Assembly: GCF_001544875.2 (NCBI RefSeq)
Contig: NZ_FCOA02000008.1
Coordinates: 177,620-241,619 of the forward strand
Source of the DNA: Caballeronia hypogeia
GTDB lineage: Bacteria; Pseudomonadota; Gammaproteobacteria; Burkholderiales; Burkholderiaceae
Direction: 5' to 3'
Length of the DNA: 64,000 nt
In this document: positions 37,413 through 47,819 of the stretch, piece by piece
Position numbering within the stretch: position 1 is the stretch's first letter
Layout of the letters: each line of letters starts with the position of its first letter
Notes under the pieces: model-generated
The model's input: only the letters and a program-made list of their open reading frames with translations
Databases searched by the model: none
What the model was told of the DNA's origin: nothing
Made by a program: the position numbers and the translations under genes

Positions 37413-40400
37413 TTAGTTTAGGCGAGCATGCAAGCCTTGTAAATCATAGACTTCCAAATCGCGCAGATAACGCAGCCCTTCGACCGCCGCGCGCGCGCCC
37501 GACATGGTCGTGTAATACGTGACCTTGTTGGCCTGCGCGCTCATGCGGATGGAACGCGAATCCGCGATTGCCGCACGCGTCTCGTCCACCGTGGTGAAGA
37601 CCAGCGCGATCTCGCCGTTCTTGATCATGTCGACGATATGCGGACGCCCGTCCTTCACCTTGTTGACGGTCTTCACCGGCACGCCGGCCGCCGCGATGGC
37701 AGCAGCCGTGCCCTTTGTCGCCACGATCGGATAGCCGAGCTCGTGCAGCATCTGCGCGACTTCGACAGCCTTCGGCTTGTCGGCGTCCATCACGGTCAAC
37801 AGCACCGTGCCGGATTCCGGCAGACGCGAACCCGCCGCCAGTTGCGACTTGAAGAGCGCCTCGCCGAAGGTGCGGCCCACGCCCATCACTTCGCCGGTCG
37901 AGCGCATTTCCGGTCCGAGGACCGGATCGACTGCCGGGAACTTGACGAACGGGAACACAGCTTCCTTGACGCTGAAGTAAGGCGGAATCACTTCCTTCGT
38001 GACGCCTTGCTCCTTGAGCTTCTGACCGACCATGGCGCGTGCGGCGATCTTCGCGAGCGGCAGGCCGGTTGCCTTCGAGACATACGGCACCGTGCGCGAT
38101 GCACGCGGATTGACTTCGAGCACGTAGATTACGTCTTTCTTCGAACCGTCGTCTTGAGGAACTTGCTGAATTGCAAACTGCACGTTCATCAGGCCGACGA
38201 CATTCAGCGCTTTCGCCATTGCGGCAGTTTGTCGCTTCAGTTCGTCAACGGTTTCCTTCGACAGCGAGTACGGCGGCAGTGAGCATGCCGAATCGCCCGA
38301 GTGCACGCCTGCCTGTTCGATGTGCTCCATCACGCCGCCGATGAACACGTCGTCGCCATCGGAAATGCAGTCGACATCGCATTCGATCGCGTCGTTCAGG
38401 AAGCGGTCGAGCAGCACCGGCGAATCGTTCGACACCTTCACGGCCTCGCGCATGTAGCGCTCGAGATCGCGCGGCTCGTGGACGATTTCCATCGCGCGGC
38501 CGCCGAGCACGTACGACGGACGCACGACCAGCGGATAACCGATTTCTTCGGCGAGCTTCAGCGCTTCGTCTTCCGCGCGCGCCGTGCGGTTCGGCGGCTG
38601 GCGCAGGTCGAGATCCTTGAGCAGCTTCTGGAAGCGTTCGCGGTCTTCTGCGGCGTCGATCATGTCCGGCGACGTGCCGACGATCGGCACGCCGTTCGCT
38701 TCGAGATCGAGCGCGAGCTTGAGCGGCGTCTGGCCGCCGTACTGCACGATCACGCCGACCGGCTTTTCGAGATCCACGATTTCGAGCACGTCTTCGAGCG
38801 TCAGCGATTCGAAGTACAGACGGTCGGACGTGTCATAGTCGGTCGACACCGTTTCCGGGTTGCAGTTGACCATGATGGTTTCATAGCCGTCTTCGCGCAT
38901 CGCGAGCGCGGCATGGACGCAGCAATAGTCGAATTCGATGCCCTGCCCGATCCGGTTCGGGCCGCCGCCCAGCACCATGATCTTCTTCTTGTCCGTCGGA
39001 TTCGCTTCGCACTCTTCCTCGTACGTCGAGTACATGTACGCGGTCTTCGTCGCGAACTCGGCCGCGCACGTGTCGACGCGCTTGTAGACCGGACGGACCT
39101 TCAGTTCGTGGCGCTTCTTGCGCACGTCGGCTTGCGTGGAACCGGTGAGTTTCGCGAGCCGGCGATCCGAGAAACCGCTCTTCTTCAGATACAGCAACTC
39201 GTCGCGCGTGAGGCTCGCGAGCGTGCGGCCTTCGAGCGCCTTTTCCTTCAGGATGATCTGTTCGATCTGCGCGAGGAACCACGGATCGATCGACGTCTCT
39301 TCGAAGATCTCGTCCATCGTGAGGCCGAGACGGAACGCATCGCCGAGATACCAGATGCGGTCCGGACCCGGTTCACCGATTTCGCGAATGACTTCGTCGC
39401 GGCTCGTGGTCTTTTCATCGAGACCGTCGACGCCGACTTCCAGACCGCGCAGCGCCTTCTGGAACGATTCCTGGAACGTGCGGCCCATCGCCATGACTTC
39501 GCCGACGGACTTCATCTGCGTCGTCAGGCGCGAATCGGCTTCGCGGAATTTCTCGAACGCGAAGCGCGGCACCTTCGTCACGACGTAGTCGATCGTCGGT
39601 TCGAACGATGCCGGCGTCTGGCCGCCGGTGATTTCGTTCTTGAGCTCGTCGAGCGTGTAGCCGCAGGCGAGCTTCGCGGCAACCTTCGCGATCGGGAAAC
39701 CGGTCGCCTTCGATGCCAAAGCCGACGAGCGCGACACACGCGGATTCATTTCGATGACGACCATGCGGCCGTCGTTCGGGTTGATCGCAAACTGCACGTT
39801 CGAGCCGCCCGTATCGACGCCGATCTCGCGCAGCACGGCCAGCGACGCGTTACGCAGCACTTGATACTCTTTGTCGGTGAGCGTCTGCGCCGGCGCGACG
39901 GTGATCGAATCGCCCGTGTGCACGCCCATCGGGTCGAGGTTTTCGATCGAGCACACGATGATGCAGTTGTCCTTTTTATCGCGGACCACTTCCATCTCGT
40001 ACTCTTTCCAGCCGAGCAGCGATTCCTCGATCAGCAGTTCGCGCGTAGGCGAAAGATCCAGACCGCGACGGCAAATCTCTTCGAACTCTTCCTTGTTATA
40101 CGCGATGCCGCCGCCCGAGCCGCCCAGCGTGAACGAAGGACGAATCACGGTCGGATAGCCGCCGCTGCCGGTCGCTTCGGCGATCTGCGCCTGCACGGCG
40201 AGCGCTTCTTCCATGGAATGCGCGATGCCCGACTTGGCCGAACCGAGGCCGATCTTCGTCATCGCGTCCTTGAACTTCTGACGGTCTTCCGCCTTGTCGA
40301 TCGCTTCCGGCGACGCGCCGATCAGCTCGACCTTGTACTTCTCCAGCACGCCGTGGTGGAACAGGTCCAGCGCGCAGTTGAGCGCGGTCTGCCCGCCCAT

Positions 40401-40667
40401 GGTCGGCAGGATCGCATCAGGACGCTCCTTCGCGATGATGCGCTCGACCACTTCCCACGAAATCGGCTCGATGTAGGTGACGTCGGCCGTGTTCGGGTCG
40501 GTCATGATCGTCGCCGGATTGCTGTTGACGAGGATGACCTTGTAGCCTTCCTCACGCAGCGCCTTGCAAGCCTGCGCGCCCGAATAATCGAACTCGCACG
40601 CCTGGCCGATGATGATCGGGCCCGCGCCGATGATGAGGATGCTCTTGATGTCTGTGCGCTTCGGCAT
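37413..40667 (-). CDS. carB: Carbamoyl-phosphate synthase large subunit
   Basis: 1084 residues. Makes carbamoyl phosphate for pyrimidines and arginine, using ammonia from CarA. Two homologous ATP-grasp halves (carboxyphosphate, about 1-400, and carbamoyl phosphate, about 555-935) with an oligomerisation domain between and a C-terminal allosteric domain ([21 protein letters not shown]). The frame is open far upstream into carA, but [20 protein letters not shown] at ATG 40667 is the true start. 53 bp after carA. Confidence 0.98.
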   Translation of the reverse strand: MPKRTDIKSILIIGAGPIIIGQACEFDYSGAQACKALREEGYKVILVNSNPATIMTDPNTADVTYIEPISWEVVERIIAKERPDAILPTMGGQTALNCALDLFHHGVLEKYKVELIGASPEAIDKAEDRQKFKDAMTKIGLGSAKSGIAHSMEEALAVQAQIAEATGSGGYPTVIRPSFTLGGSGGGIAYNKEEFEEICRRGLDLSPTRELLIEESLLGWKEYEMEVVRDKKDNCIIVCSIENLDPMGVHTGDSITVAPAQTLTDKEYQVLRNASLAVLREIGVDTGGSNVQFAINPNDGRMVVIEMNPRVSRSSALASKATGFPIAKVAAKLACGYTLDELKNEITGGQTPASFEPTIDYVVTKVPRFAFEKFREADSRLTTQMKSVGEVMAMGRTFQESFQKALRGLEVGVDGLDEKTTSRDEVIREIGEPGPDRIWYLGDAFRLGLTMDEIFEETSIDPWFLAQIEQIILKEKALEGRTLASLTRDELLYLKKSGFSDRRLAKLTGSTQADVRKKRHELKVRPVYKRVDTCAAEFATKTAYMYSTYEEECEANPTDKKKIMVLGGGPNRIGQGIEFDYCCVHAALAMREDGYETIMVNCNPETVSTDYDTSDRLYFESLTLEDVLEIVDLEKPVGVIVQYGGQTPLKLALDLEANGVPIVGTSPDMIDAAEDRERFQKLLKDLDLRQPPNRTARAEDEALKLAEEIGYPLVVRPSYVLGGRAMEIVHEPRDLERYMREAVKVSNDSPVLLDRFLNDAIECDVDCISDGDDVFIGGVMEHIEQAGVHSGDSACSLPPYSLSKETVDELKRQTAAMAKALNVVGLMNVQFAIQQVPQDDGSKKDVIYVLEVNPRASRTVPYVSKATGLPLAKIAARAMVGQKLKEQGVTKEVIPPYFSVKEAVFPFVKFPAVDPVLGPEMRSTGEVMGVGRTFGEALFKSQLAAGSRLPESGTVLLTVMDADKPKAVEVAQMLHELGYPIVATKGTAAAIAAAGVPVKTVNKVKDGRPHIVDMIKNGEIALVFTTVDETRAAIADSRSIRMSAQANKVTYYTTMSGARAAVEGLRYLRDLEVYDLQGLHARLN

Positions 40668-40720
40668 AACTGCTCTCGATGAATATTTTGCGGTGTTCTG
40701 TTCTGTGCTTTTGACTTTCT

Positions 40721-41863
40721 TTAAGCGGCGACCTTCGCCGACTCCATCAGCTTGATGAAGCGGTCGAACAGATACGCGATGTCGTGCGGGCCGGGCGACG
40801 CTTCCGGGTGGCCCTGGAAGCAGAACGCGGGCTTGTCGGTCAGCGCGAAGCCTTGCAGCGTGCCGTCGAAGAGCGAGACGTGCGTGACCTTCGCGTTGGC
40901 GGGCAGTGTCGCCGCATCGACCGCGAAGCCGTGATTCTGCGACGTGATGACCACGCGGCCATCTTCGAGATCCTTCACCGGATGGTTCGCGCCGTGGTGA
41001 CCGGTCTTCATCTTGACCGTCTTCGCGCCGAGCGCGAGGCCCATGATCTGATGCCCGAGGCAGATGCCGAACGTCGGAATGCCGCGCTCGATGAATTCTT
41101 TGGTCGCGGCGATCGCGTAGTCGCACGGTTCCGGGTCGCCGGGACCGTTCGACAGGAAGATGCCGTCCGGATTGAGCGCGAGCGCCTCCGCGGCGGTGGC
41201 CTGCGCGGGCAGCACGGTGACATGACAACCGCGCTCGGCCAGCATGCGCAGGATGTTGAACTTCACACCGTAATCGAACGCGACGACGCGGAATTTCGGC
41301 TTTTCCTGCTCGCCGTAGCCGCTGCCGAGACGCCATTCGGTTTGCGTCCACTCGTAGGACTTCTCGGTTGACACGACCTTCGCGAGGTCCATGCCCGCGA
41401 GGCCCGGGAACGAGCGCGCGAGGCCGAGCGCCTTCGCTTCGTCATCGCTGCCGCCGAGAATGCAGCCGTTCTGCGCACCCTTCTCGCGAAGAATGCGCGT
41501 GAGCTTGCGCGTGTCGATGCCCGCGATCGCGACGACGCCTTGCGCCTTCAGGTAATCGGAGAGCGACTGCTCGGAACGGAAATTGGATGCGAGGACCGGC
41601 AGATCGCGAATGATGAGGCCGGCGGCATGGACTTTGGTGGCTTCGACGTCTTCGGCGTTCACGCCGTAGTTGCCGATATGCGGGTAGGTCAGCGTGACGA
41701 TCTGGCGGGCATAGCTCGGATCGGTCAGGATTTCCTGATAACCGGTGATGGCGGTGTTGAACACCACTTCGCCGATCGTCGAACCGGACGCGCCGATCGA
41801 TTGACCACGAAAGACCGTGCCGTCGGCAAGTGCGAGAAGTGCGGGGGAAAATGACGGCAACAC
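40721..41863 (-). CDS. carA: Carbamoyl-phosphate synthase small subunit
   Basis: 380 residues. Glutamine amidotransferase subunit. N-terminal CPSase_sm domain ([20 protein letters not shown]) and C-terminal class I GATase with nucleophile in [15 protein letters not shown] and the His/Glu pair in [10 protein letters not shown]. The start is GTG 41863, with AAGGAG 7 nt upstream; the longer open frame to 42007 is rejected. First gene of carAB. Confidence 0.97.
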   Translation of the reverse strand: MLPSFSPALLALADGTVFRGQSIGASGSTIGEVVFNTAITGYQEILTDPSYARQIVTLTYPHIGNYGVNAEDVEATKVHAAGLIIRDLPVLASNFRSEQSLSDYLKAQGVVAIAGIDTRKLTRILREKGAQNGCILGGSDDEAKALGLARSFPGLAGMDLAKVVSTEKSYEWTQTEWRLGSGYGEQEKPKFRVVAFDYGVKFNILRMLAERGCHVTVLPAQATAAEALALNPDGIFLSNGPGDPEPCDYAIAATKEFIERGIPTFGICLGHQIMGLALGAKTVKMKTGHHGANHPVKDLEDGRVVITSQNHGFAVDAATLPANAKVTHVSLFDGTLQGFALTDKPAFCFQGHPEASPGPHDIAYLFDRFIKLMESAKVAA

Positions 41864-42133
41864 GGAAGGCTCCTTGGGGGGACACCCTGTTACCGACCTG
41901 TCTGTCCGAAATTCAGGCTTGGCCTCCCGTCGCTCGAAGAACGCGGGTTTCCTTCGCAGTGACGGCGGCGGCTCGCGAAGCGCGCATCGCGGCTCGGACC
42001 GGCTCACTTGCGCGAAGCAAGCGGGGGACTCGGAGCGGACGGACGGCCTCGTGCGGCGCGCAGTGCAAGCGCAGCGAACGACGGTGTGTGGGGGTAGGCG
42101 CTAGGGTGCGGGTTGATATGCTCAAACCTTCGA

Positions 42134-42139
42134 ATTATA
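42134..42139 (-). promoter_or_regulatory. Promoter -10 of carAB
   Basis: Perfect TATAAT on the minus strand, in an AT-rich patch (TTTTTACGC precedes it). The -35 is weak (TGGTGG at 17-bp spacing), suggesting an activated or regulated promoter. Confidence 0.6.
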
Positions 42140-42229
42140 GCGTAAAAATGTCACATCCACCAGATTTGGGACGGGTCCGCTTGTCAGAAGGTTGGCCGCG
42201 AGGTCGCCATTTCAGCTCGACAAAGTGCA

Positions 42230-42258
42230 AAACGCCGTCACTGCGGGTGACGGCGTTT
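42230..42258 (-). terminator. Terminator-like hairpin after mltD
   Basis: Twelve-pair stem AAACGCCGTCAC / GTGACGGCGTTT with a short loop, followed on the minus strand by TTTTGC, 29 nt after the mltD stop. Confidence 0.7.
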
Positions 42259-42286
42259 GATCGTGCACGGGCAAGCTACTCTCGCC

Positions 42287-43942
42287 CTACTTCTTCTTGC
42301 TGCTCTTCGTACTGGCGGCAGCCGGCTTCGCAGTTTTGGCTGCGGCCGCAGGCTTGCCGGTATGCGACGCCGTCGACGCCGCTACCTTCGTCACCTTCCC
42401 CGAAGATTGTGCAGGCGCCTTGCCGCCGCGCGACGACTTCGTGTCCGGCACGCGCGTGCCGATTTTCGACACCCCGCCGGGCGAACGGCTCGACGCCGCC
42501 ACGGTCTCGACGCGCACCGGCCCCGGCTCGGCCGGCACGGGTCGACCGAACGGCACGTGCAACACGACGACCTGCCCCGGCATGACCATCTCGCCACGCG
42601 AACGATTCCAGGCGTGCACCTGCGCCACCGAGACGTTGTAGCGATCCGCCAGCGTGCTCACCGCCTGCTTGCGGCGCACGCGGATCACGAGCCGCCGCGT
42701 ATCGGGTACGTCGCGCTCGACGGCGAGCATGGCGTTTGCGGCGACATCGGCGCTGATGTCTTCGTCGTCGTCGTCCGTGCGCGGCACGACGATCGTCGAA
42801 CCGGGCTTCAGTCGCATGCCCGCCGGAATGCGGTTGACCGACATCAGCGTGTCCGCGTCGACCCCGATCTTCTCCGCGATCGCCGCCGGACGCGCCCGCT
42901 CAGTCACCGTGTACGTAGTCCACGACGACAGCGCGCCCGAATACGAAGACAGGTTGCGCTGGAACGAAGCCGCGTTGTCGAACGGCAGCAGAATCTGCGG
43001 ATTGGTCGCGCCGAGAATCACCGGCTTCGAGAACGACGGATTCAGCGAACGGAATTCCTCCACGCTCATGCCGGCGAGCTTCGCGGCCATCGTCACGTCG
43101 ATGTCGCGCGCGGTCGTGACCGTCACGAAATACGGATGGTTCGGAATGTCCGGCAGCGCCAGCCCATACATCTGCGGGTTGCTGACGATGTTCTTGACCG
43201 CCTGCAGCTTGGGCACGTAGTTACGCGTCTCGTTGGGCATGCGCAGGCTTTCGTAGTCGGTCGGCAAGCCCGCCGCCTCGTTGCGCGCGATCGCGCGCTG
43301 CACGTTGCCCTCGCCCCAGTTGTACGCGGCGAGCGCCAGGTGCCAGTCGCCGAACATGTCGTGCAGGCGCGAAAGGTAGTCGAGCGCGGCGCTGGTGGAC
43401 GCGAGCACGTCGCGGCGCTCGTCCTGCCACATGTTCTGCTTGAGGTTGTAATCGCGGCCAGTGCCCGGCATGAATTGCCACATGCCCGCAGCCTTCGCGA
43501 CGGACAGCGCCTGCGGACTGTAGGCCGACTCGATGAATGGCAGAAGCGCCAGCTCGGTCGGCATGTGGCGCTGCTCCAGTTCCTCGACGATGTGATACAG
43601 GTACTTTTGCGAGCGCGTAGTCATGCGCTCGACGTAGTCCGGGCGCTGCGCATACCAGTTGACCTGCATGTCGACGAGATCGCTTTGCAGGTCGGGAATC
43701 TGGAAGCCTCCGCGAATACGGCTCCACAGGTCGGACGAGCCGGCGAGCGACGTGACCGGCGTCTTGTCGACGTCGATGGTTTCCTTGGCTGCTGCAGTGC
43801 GGCGAATGGTGTCGGCGGCTTGTTGCTTCTGCTGCTGAGTGGCGCTGGCGGGTAAAGCTGAAATTGGATCAGACGCTGTCGGTCCCTGGCTCGCGCAAGC
43901 GGCTAGCATCAGGACGGACAGCGCACTAAGAAGTAGTCGCAT
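42287..43942 (-). CDS. mltD: Membrane-bound lytic murein transglycosylase D
   Basis: 551 residues. Lipoprotein signal LAAC (Cys16); SLT/GH23 lysozyme-like domain (about 110-260) with catalytic Glu138 in PFIESAYSPQA and the GMWQFMPGTGRDYNL motif; then two LysM repeats (about 350-395 and 440-485) that bind peptidoglycan; and a Lys/Ala/Ser-rich tail ending KSSKKK. Cleaves glycan strands with 1,6-anhydro product. ATG 43942 gives the lipoprotein; a longer frame to 44005 is ignored. Upstream of it on the same strand is gloB. Confidence 0.95.
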   Translation of the reverse strand: MRLLLSALSVLMLAACASQGPTASDPISALPASATQQQKQQAADTIRRTAAAKETIDVDKTPVTSLAGSSDLWSRIRGGFQIPDLQSDLVDMQVNWYAQRPDYVERMTTRSQKYLYHIVEELEQRHMPTELALLPFIESAYSPQALSVAKAAGMWQFMPGTGRDYNLKQNMWQDERRDVLASTSAALDYLSRLHDMFGDWHLALAAYNWGEGNVQRAIARNEAAGLPTDYESLRMPNETRNYVPKLQAVKNIVSNPQMYGLALPDIPNHPYFVTVTTARDIDVTMAAKLAGMSVEEFRSLNPSFSKPVILGATNPQILLPFDNAASFQRNLSSYSGALSSWTTYTVTERARPAAIAEKIGVDADTLMSVNRIPAGMRLKPGSTIVVPRTDDDDEDISADVAANAMLAVERDVPDTRRLVIRVRRKQAVSTLADRYNVSVAQVHAWNRSRGEMVMPGQVVVLHVPFGRPVPAEPGPVRVETVAASSRSPGGVSKIGTRVPDTKSSRGGKAPAQSSGKVTKVAASTASHTGKPAAAAKTAKPAAASTKSSKKK

Positions 43943-44104
43943 GGAACGTCTCGGCTTCCAAAAGATAATGCTTGGAAATTTGCAGCCGATGGTACGGAAC
44001 CACACTTAAGACGTCAATAAGAATGCACGCAAAACCCCTGCAAAATCCGCGATCTAACGCCGTTTCCAACGTTTCAGATTAAGTTGGCCACAAAATCGCT
44101 TGGG

Positions 44105-44938
44105 TTAACGGAACTTATCCTTCCAGCCGCGCATCATTCGAAACGCTTCGAGGCGGTCCGAAATCGGCGCGCCGAATTGTGACGAAAGCGTCGCCTGAAC
44201 CGCCGGAACGTCAGATCGCAGGAACGGATTCACCGCCTTTTCATGGCCGATGGTGGTCGGCAAGGTCGGCTTGCCGGCGGCGCGAAGCGCTTGCGCGTCG
44301 TCGTTCCAGCGCTGCAAGGCGTCGTTGCCCGGCTCGACCGCGCGCGCGAAGCGGATGTTCGACAGCGTGTACTCGTGCGCGCAGTGCACTTGCGTGTTCT
44401 CGGGCAGCGCGGCGAGCGCATCGAGCGAACTGAGCATTTGCGCAGCCGTACCCTCGAAGAGCCGGCCGCAGCCACTCGCGAAGAGCGTGTCGCCGCAGAA
44501 CAGATGTGGCGTGCCGCTCCGGTCCGCCGCCTGAAAGTAAGCGATATGACCGGCCGTATGGCCAGGTACGTCGATCACGGACAGCGACATCGCCGGATGC
44601 TCGATTCGCACCGAATCGCCGCCCGACAAGCGCTCGGTCAGATGCTCGATACGCTCGCCGGCCGGGCCGTAGACGGGAATGCCACCCTCTGCCGCTCGGT
44701 TGTCGAGGAGCGCTTTCACGCCGCCGACGTGGTCCTGATGGTGGTGCGTGAGTAAAATAGCGGTCAGCCGCCAACCGCGTTTCGCGAGATACGCCTCGAC
44801 GGGCGCGGCGTCGCCCGGATCCACCACGACCGCGTCGCGGGAATCCGACACGAGCCAGATGTAGTTGTCCTCGAACGCCGGAACCGGCACGTATTCGAGC
44901 GCATCACGAACAGGCAAATCATTGGCAAGCGAATTCAT
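44105..44938 (-). CDS. gloB: Hydroxyacylglutathione hydrolase (glyoxalase II)
   Basis: 277-residue metallo-beta-lactamase-fold enzyme that hydrolyses S-lactoylglutathione to lactate and glutathione in methylglyoxal detoxification. Metal-binding motif THHHQDH (H66-H70 region), later GHTAGHIAYF, CGDTLFASGCGRLFEG and HCAHEYTLSN. The N-terminus has about 13 residues before the common VPVPAFEDNYIWL start; ATG 44938 is 27 bp from the divergent methyltransferase gene. Confidence 0.95.
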   Translation of the reverse strand: MNSLANDLPVRDALEYVPVPAFEDNYIWLVSDSRDAVVVDPGDAAPVEAYLAKRGWRLTAILLTHHHQDHVGGVKALLDNRAAEGGIPVYGPAGERIEHLTERLSGGDSVRIEHPAMSLSVIDVPGHTAGHIAYFQAADRSGTPHLFCGDTLFASGCGRLFEGTAAQMLSSLDALAALPENTQVHCAHEYTLSNIRFARAVEPGNDALQRWNDDAQALRAAGKPTLPTTIGHEKAVNPFLRSDVPAVQATLSSQFGAPISDRLEAFRMMRGWKDKFR

Positions 44939-44965
44939 AGCGATCTTCCATGCGGCAATCCGACC

Positions 44966-45799
44966 ATGTCTGACCGACCGATTATAGACTGGCCCACCTG
45001 GACGAGTTCAGCGCCTGGGCGCTACGTGCTCGACTGGGAGCAGGCACAGCTCGATCGCGTGGTGTCCGACATCTTCGGCTACCACGCGCTGCAACTCGGC
45101 ATGCCGCAACTCGACGCGCTGCGCGAGAACCGCATGACCGGCCGCGCGCTCGTACTCGACGCGAACAGCGCATCAAGCGCCCCCTACACGCCGCCGCGCG
45201 CCGCGACGCCGGGCGTCAGTGCGCTGCCCGCCGCGAGCGCCCCGGACGGACGCAGCACGGTGTGGTGCGACCTGCTGGATCTCCCCTTCGAAGCGCAGAG
45301 CGTCGATCTGCTCGTGCTGCCGCACACGCTCGAATTTTCTCCAGACCCGCATCGGCTGCTGCGCGAGGCCGAGCGCGTGCTGCTGCCGGAGGGCCAGTTG
45401 ATCATCCTCGGCTTCAATTCGCTGAGCCTGTGGGGCGCGCGGCAATCGCTCGGCAAGGTGGCTGGACGCCCGTTCGTGCCGTCGGCGCACGAAATGATCG
45501 CCTTCACGCGAATAAAGGACTGGATCAAGCTGCTCGGTTTCGACCTTGAACGCGGGCGCTTCGGCTGCTATCGTCCGCCGCTCGTCACGGACAAGTGGCT
45601 GCAACGCTATCAATTCATGGAAGCAGCCGGCGACCGCTGGTGGCCTATCTTCGGCGCGGCGTACATGATCACGGCGGTGAAGCGCATGCGCGGCATGCAT
45701 CTCATCGGCCCGCGCAAGCTGAAAAAACCCGCGCTCGCGCCGGGCCTCGCCCCGGTCGCCGCCCCGCACACGCGCAACGAAACCCGCAACGAGCATTGA
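44966..45799 (+). CDS. SAM-dependent methyltransferase-like protein
   Basis: 277 residues. A class I methyltransferase (Methyltransf_11-like) pattern is seen in [44 protein letters not shown] (spanning about 95-140), followed by [13 protein letters not shown]. The glycine-rich SAM loop is weak: the expected strand reads [10 protein letters not shown], so substrate and even activity are uncertain. The TGA overlaps the rnhA ATG (TGATG). The gloB / methyltransferase / rnhA / dnaQ grouping is common in Burkholderiales. Confidence 0.8.
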   Translation: MSDRPIIDWPTWTSSAPGRYVLDWEQAQLDRVVSDIFGYHALQLGMPQLDALRENRMTGRALVLDANSASSAPYTPPRAATPGVSALPAASAPDGRSTVWCDLLDLPFEAQSVDLLVLPHTLEFSPDPHRLLREAERVLLPEGQLIILGFNSLSLWGARQSLGKVAGRPFVPSAHEMIAFTRIKDWIKLLGFDLERGRFGCYRPPLVTDKWLQRYQFMEAAGDRWWPIFGAAYMITAVKRMRGMHLIGPRKLKKPALAPGLAPVAAPHTRNETRNEH

Positions 45800-46260
45800 T
45801 GACTCAAGAATTCGCTTCGAATAACGTAATCGACATCTACACGGACGGCGCCTGCAAAGGCAATCCCGGCCCCGGCGGCTGGGGCGCCCTGCTCCGCTTC
45901 GGCGCGCTGGAAAAGGAACTGTTCGGCGGCGAGCCCGCGACCACGAACAACCGCATGGAGCTGATGGCCGTGATCGCCGCGCTCGAAGCGCTCAAACGTC
46001 CGTGCCGCGCCGTGATCCACACCGATTCGCAGTATGTGCAGAAAGGCATCAGCGAGTGGATCCACGGCTGGAAGAAAAAGAACTGGATGACGGCCGCGAA
46101 GACGCCCGTCAAGAACGCCGATCTCTGGAAACGCCTCGACGGTCTCGTCGCGCAGCATGAGATCGAATGGCGCTGGGTCAAGGGCCATGCCGGCCATCCC
46201 GAAAACGAACGCGCCGATGCGCTCGCCAACCGCGGCGTGACCTCGCTCGCGGAAAGTTAA
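45799..46260 (+). CDS. rnhA: Ribonuclease HI
   Basis: 153 residues. Cuts RNA in RNA-DNA hybrids. Catalytic acids: D16 in [17 protein letters not shown], Glu in [14 protein letters not shown], Asp in IHTDSQYV and Asp in [12 protein letters not shown] 45799 overlaps the upstream stop; the longer frame from 45595 lies inside the methyltransferase gene. Followed 18 bp later by dnaQ. Confidence 0.97.
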   Translation: MTQEFASNNVIDIYTDGACKGNPGPGGWGALLRFGALEKELFGGEPATTNNRMELMAVIAALEALKRPCRAVIHTDSQYVQKGISEWIHGWKKKNWMTAAKTPVKNADLWKRLDGLVAQHEIEWRWVKGHAGHPENERADALANRGVTSLAES

Positions 46261-46278
46261 CCGAACAAACGCCTTGTT

Positions 46279-47016
46279 ATGCGCCAACTGATACTGGACA
46301 CCGAAACCACCGGCCTGAACGCGAGGACGGGCGACCGGATCATCGAAATCGGCTGCGTCGAACTGATCAATCGCCGGCTGACCGGCAACAACCTGCACCT
46401 CTACGTGAACCCGGAGCGCGACAGCGATCCCGGTGCGCTGGCCGTGCACGGCCTGACTACCGAGTTCCTGAGCGACAAGCCAAAGTTCGCGGAAATTGCC
46501 GCGCAACTGCGCGACTTCATCACCGGCGCGGAGCTGATCATCCACAACGCGCCGTTCGACGTCGGCTTTCTCGACACCGAGTTCGCGCTGCTCGGGCTGC
46601 CGAAGGTGACGGAGATGTGCGCCGGCGTGATCGACTCGCTCGCGCAGGCCAAGCAGATGTTCCCCGGCAAGCGCAATTCGCTCGACGCGCTGTGCGACCG
46701 TTTCGGCATCAGCAACGCGCATCGCACCTTGCACGGCGCATTGCTCGACTCGGAACTGCTCGCGGAGGTCTATCTCGCGATGACGCGCGGCCAGGAAAGC
46801 CTCGTCATCGACATGCTCGGCGATCAGCCGGAGGCGGGCTCGGTCTCGACCTCGCGCGTGGCGTTCGACGACCTCGATCTGCTCGTGATCGTCGCGAGTG
46901 CGGAAGAGCAGGCAGCGCACGAAGCCGTGCTGACTGATCTCGACAAATCCATCAAAGGCACGAGCGTATGGCGCACCGAGCCAGCTCCCGCTGAAGGCGA
47001 TGCCGTCCCGGCATGA
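46279..47016 (+). CDS. dnaQ: DNA polymerase III epsilon subunit
   Basis: 245 residues. Proofreading 3'-5' exonuclease of the replicative polymerase. DEDDh motifs: LILDTETTG (D7, E9), HNAPFDVGFLD and HGALLDSELLAEVY. A C-terminal tail beyond about residue 180 would hold the alpha-binding segment. Adjacent to rnhA as in many proteobacteria. Confidence 0.96.
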   Translation: MRQLILDTETTGLNARTGDRIIEIGCVELINRRLTGNNLHLYVNPERDSDPGALAVHGLTTEFLSDKPKFAEIAAQLRDFITGAELIIHNAPFDVGFLDTEFALLGLPKVTEMCAGVIDSLAQAKQMFPGKRNSLDALCDRFGISNAHRTLHGALLDSELLAEVYLAMTRGQESLVIDMLGDQPEAGSVSTSRVAFDDLDLLVIVASAEEQAAHEAVLTDLDKSIKGTSVWRTEPAPAEGDAVPA

Positions 47017-47043
47017 TTTTTTCAGATTTTCGTTAAGGGGCTC

Positions 47044-47072
47044 TTTACGAAACGCGAAACGCCTGACATAAT
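47044..47072 (+). promoter_or_regulatory. Promoter of tRNA-Val
   Basis: TTTACG (47044-47049), 17-bp spacer, CATAAT (47067-47072); the tRNA begins 14 bp downstream of the -10. Confidence 0.6.
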
Positions 47073-47085
47073 CTCATCTCTCTTC

Positions 47086-47160
47086 GGGTGGTTAGCTCAG
47101 CGGTAGAGCACTGCCTTCACACGGCAGGGGTCACTGGTTCGATCCCAGTACTACCCACCA
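47086..47160 (+). tRNA. tRNA-Val (anticodon CAC)
   Basis: 75 nt: acceptor GGGTGGT/ACTACCC (one G-U), D-arm AGCTCAGCGGTAGAGC, anticodon stem-loop CTGCC-TTCACAC-GGCAG giving CAC, T-loop TTCGATC and encoded CCA. Reads GTG. Confidence 0.96.
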
Positions 47161-47195
47161 GAATTCTGGTGTTGGTAAAGACAAGCACCGAAGAT

Positions 47196-47229
47196 AAAAA
47201 AGCCCAAGTCTCGCGACTTGGGCTTTTTT
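47196..47229 (+). terminator. Terminator after tRNA-Val
   Basis: Perfect 15-pair stem AAAAAAGCCCAAGTC / GACTTGGGCTTTTTT with a TCGC loop. U-tracts on both strands, so it also serves the convergent DUF2214 gene. Confidence 0.93.
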
Positions 47230-47262
47230 CATTTCGGCTCAATTCCTCGCCATGCGCGCGCG

Positions 47263-47745
47263 TCAAAGCACCTGAGTCGCCCACACGCCCCGCGCCATCC
47301 CGCTCGCGGCGATCACCATCACCATCACGAGTCCGGCTTCCAGATCGCTCATCCACGCGAACCGCCTGGCGCGCGTCAGATCGATCGCGCCGCCCTGCGC
47401 GACCGCGATACGCCAGCGGATCAGCGCGAGCATCGGTGAGACTTCGATCAGCAGGATCACGACCAGCGCCGTGATCTTCAAATGGAACAGCGGCTCATGC
47501 AGATAGTAGGCGCTGCCCTTCTCGAATCCGCCGAACGCCCGCATGACGCCCGTCACGATCAGCACGATCGCCGTGATGCCCCATACGGAATCGGAACGGA
47601 ATACATCGCGCAGACGCAGATCGTTCGCCTGCACGGACTGCGAGGCGTCGAGCCGGCGCAATGCACGTGCCCGCGCCAGCACGGAGCCGAGCGCGAAACC
47701 GAAACCAAGAAGATGAAGCGCGGCCAGCAACCAACGTATCAGCAT
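47263..47745 (-). CDS. DUF2214 family membrane protein
   Basis: 160 residues, four hydrophobic helices; the LIRWLLAALHLLGFGFALGS opening and the Arg-rich loop RARALRRLD are typical of DUF2214 inner-membrane proteins of unknown function. ATG 47745 has a strong GGGAGG site 4-6 nt upstream, which rejects the longer frame to 47937. 74 bp downstream of the next gene on the same strand. Confidence 0.82.
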   Translation of the reverse strand: MLIRWLLAALHLLGFGFALGSVLARARALRRLDASQSVQANDLRLRDVFRSDSVWGITAIVLIVTGVMRAFGGFEKGSAYYLHEPLFHLKITALVVILLIEVSPMLALIRWRIAVAQGGAIDLTRARRFAWMSDLEAGLVMVMVIAASGMARGVWATQVL

Positions 47746-47819
47746 CCTTTCCTCCCTTGAGCGACAGGAACGACGTGTACGGCAACTTCGGCTTACCAGA
47801 GCGGACGATTCGCAGCCGA

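Larger units (their letters stand above)
41864..42286. other. carAB promoter and long leader; intergenic region to mltD
   Basis: 423 bp without a gene. On the minus strand a consensus -10 TATAAT lies at 42134-42139, implying a GC-rich untranslated leader of about 260 nt before carA. Several short inverted repeats are present but no clear attenuator with U-tract. At the mltD end is a separate terminator hairpin. Confidence 0.5.

Noticed and set aside
38301..40682. Very long antisense open frame (793 codons) opposite carB
   Set aside because: Arg/His-rich translation without domains, typical of the opposite strand of high-GC genes; the same applies to long frames opposite uvrC (59526-61568), the pst genes (26142-28058) and the ABC exporter (50631-52556).
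37413..41351. A 1312-codon open frame that looks like a fused carA-carB protein
   Set aside because: The first 228 codons are carA read in a wrong frame; carA has its own frame and the CarB family start is at 40667.
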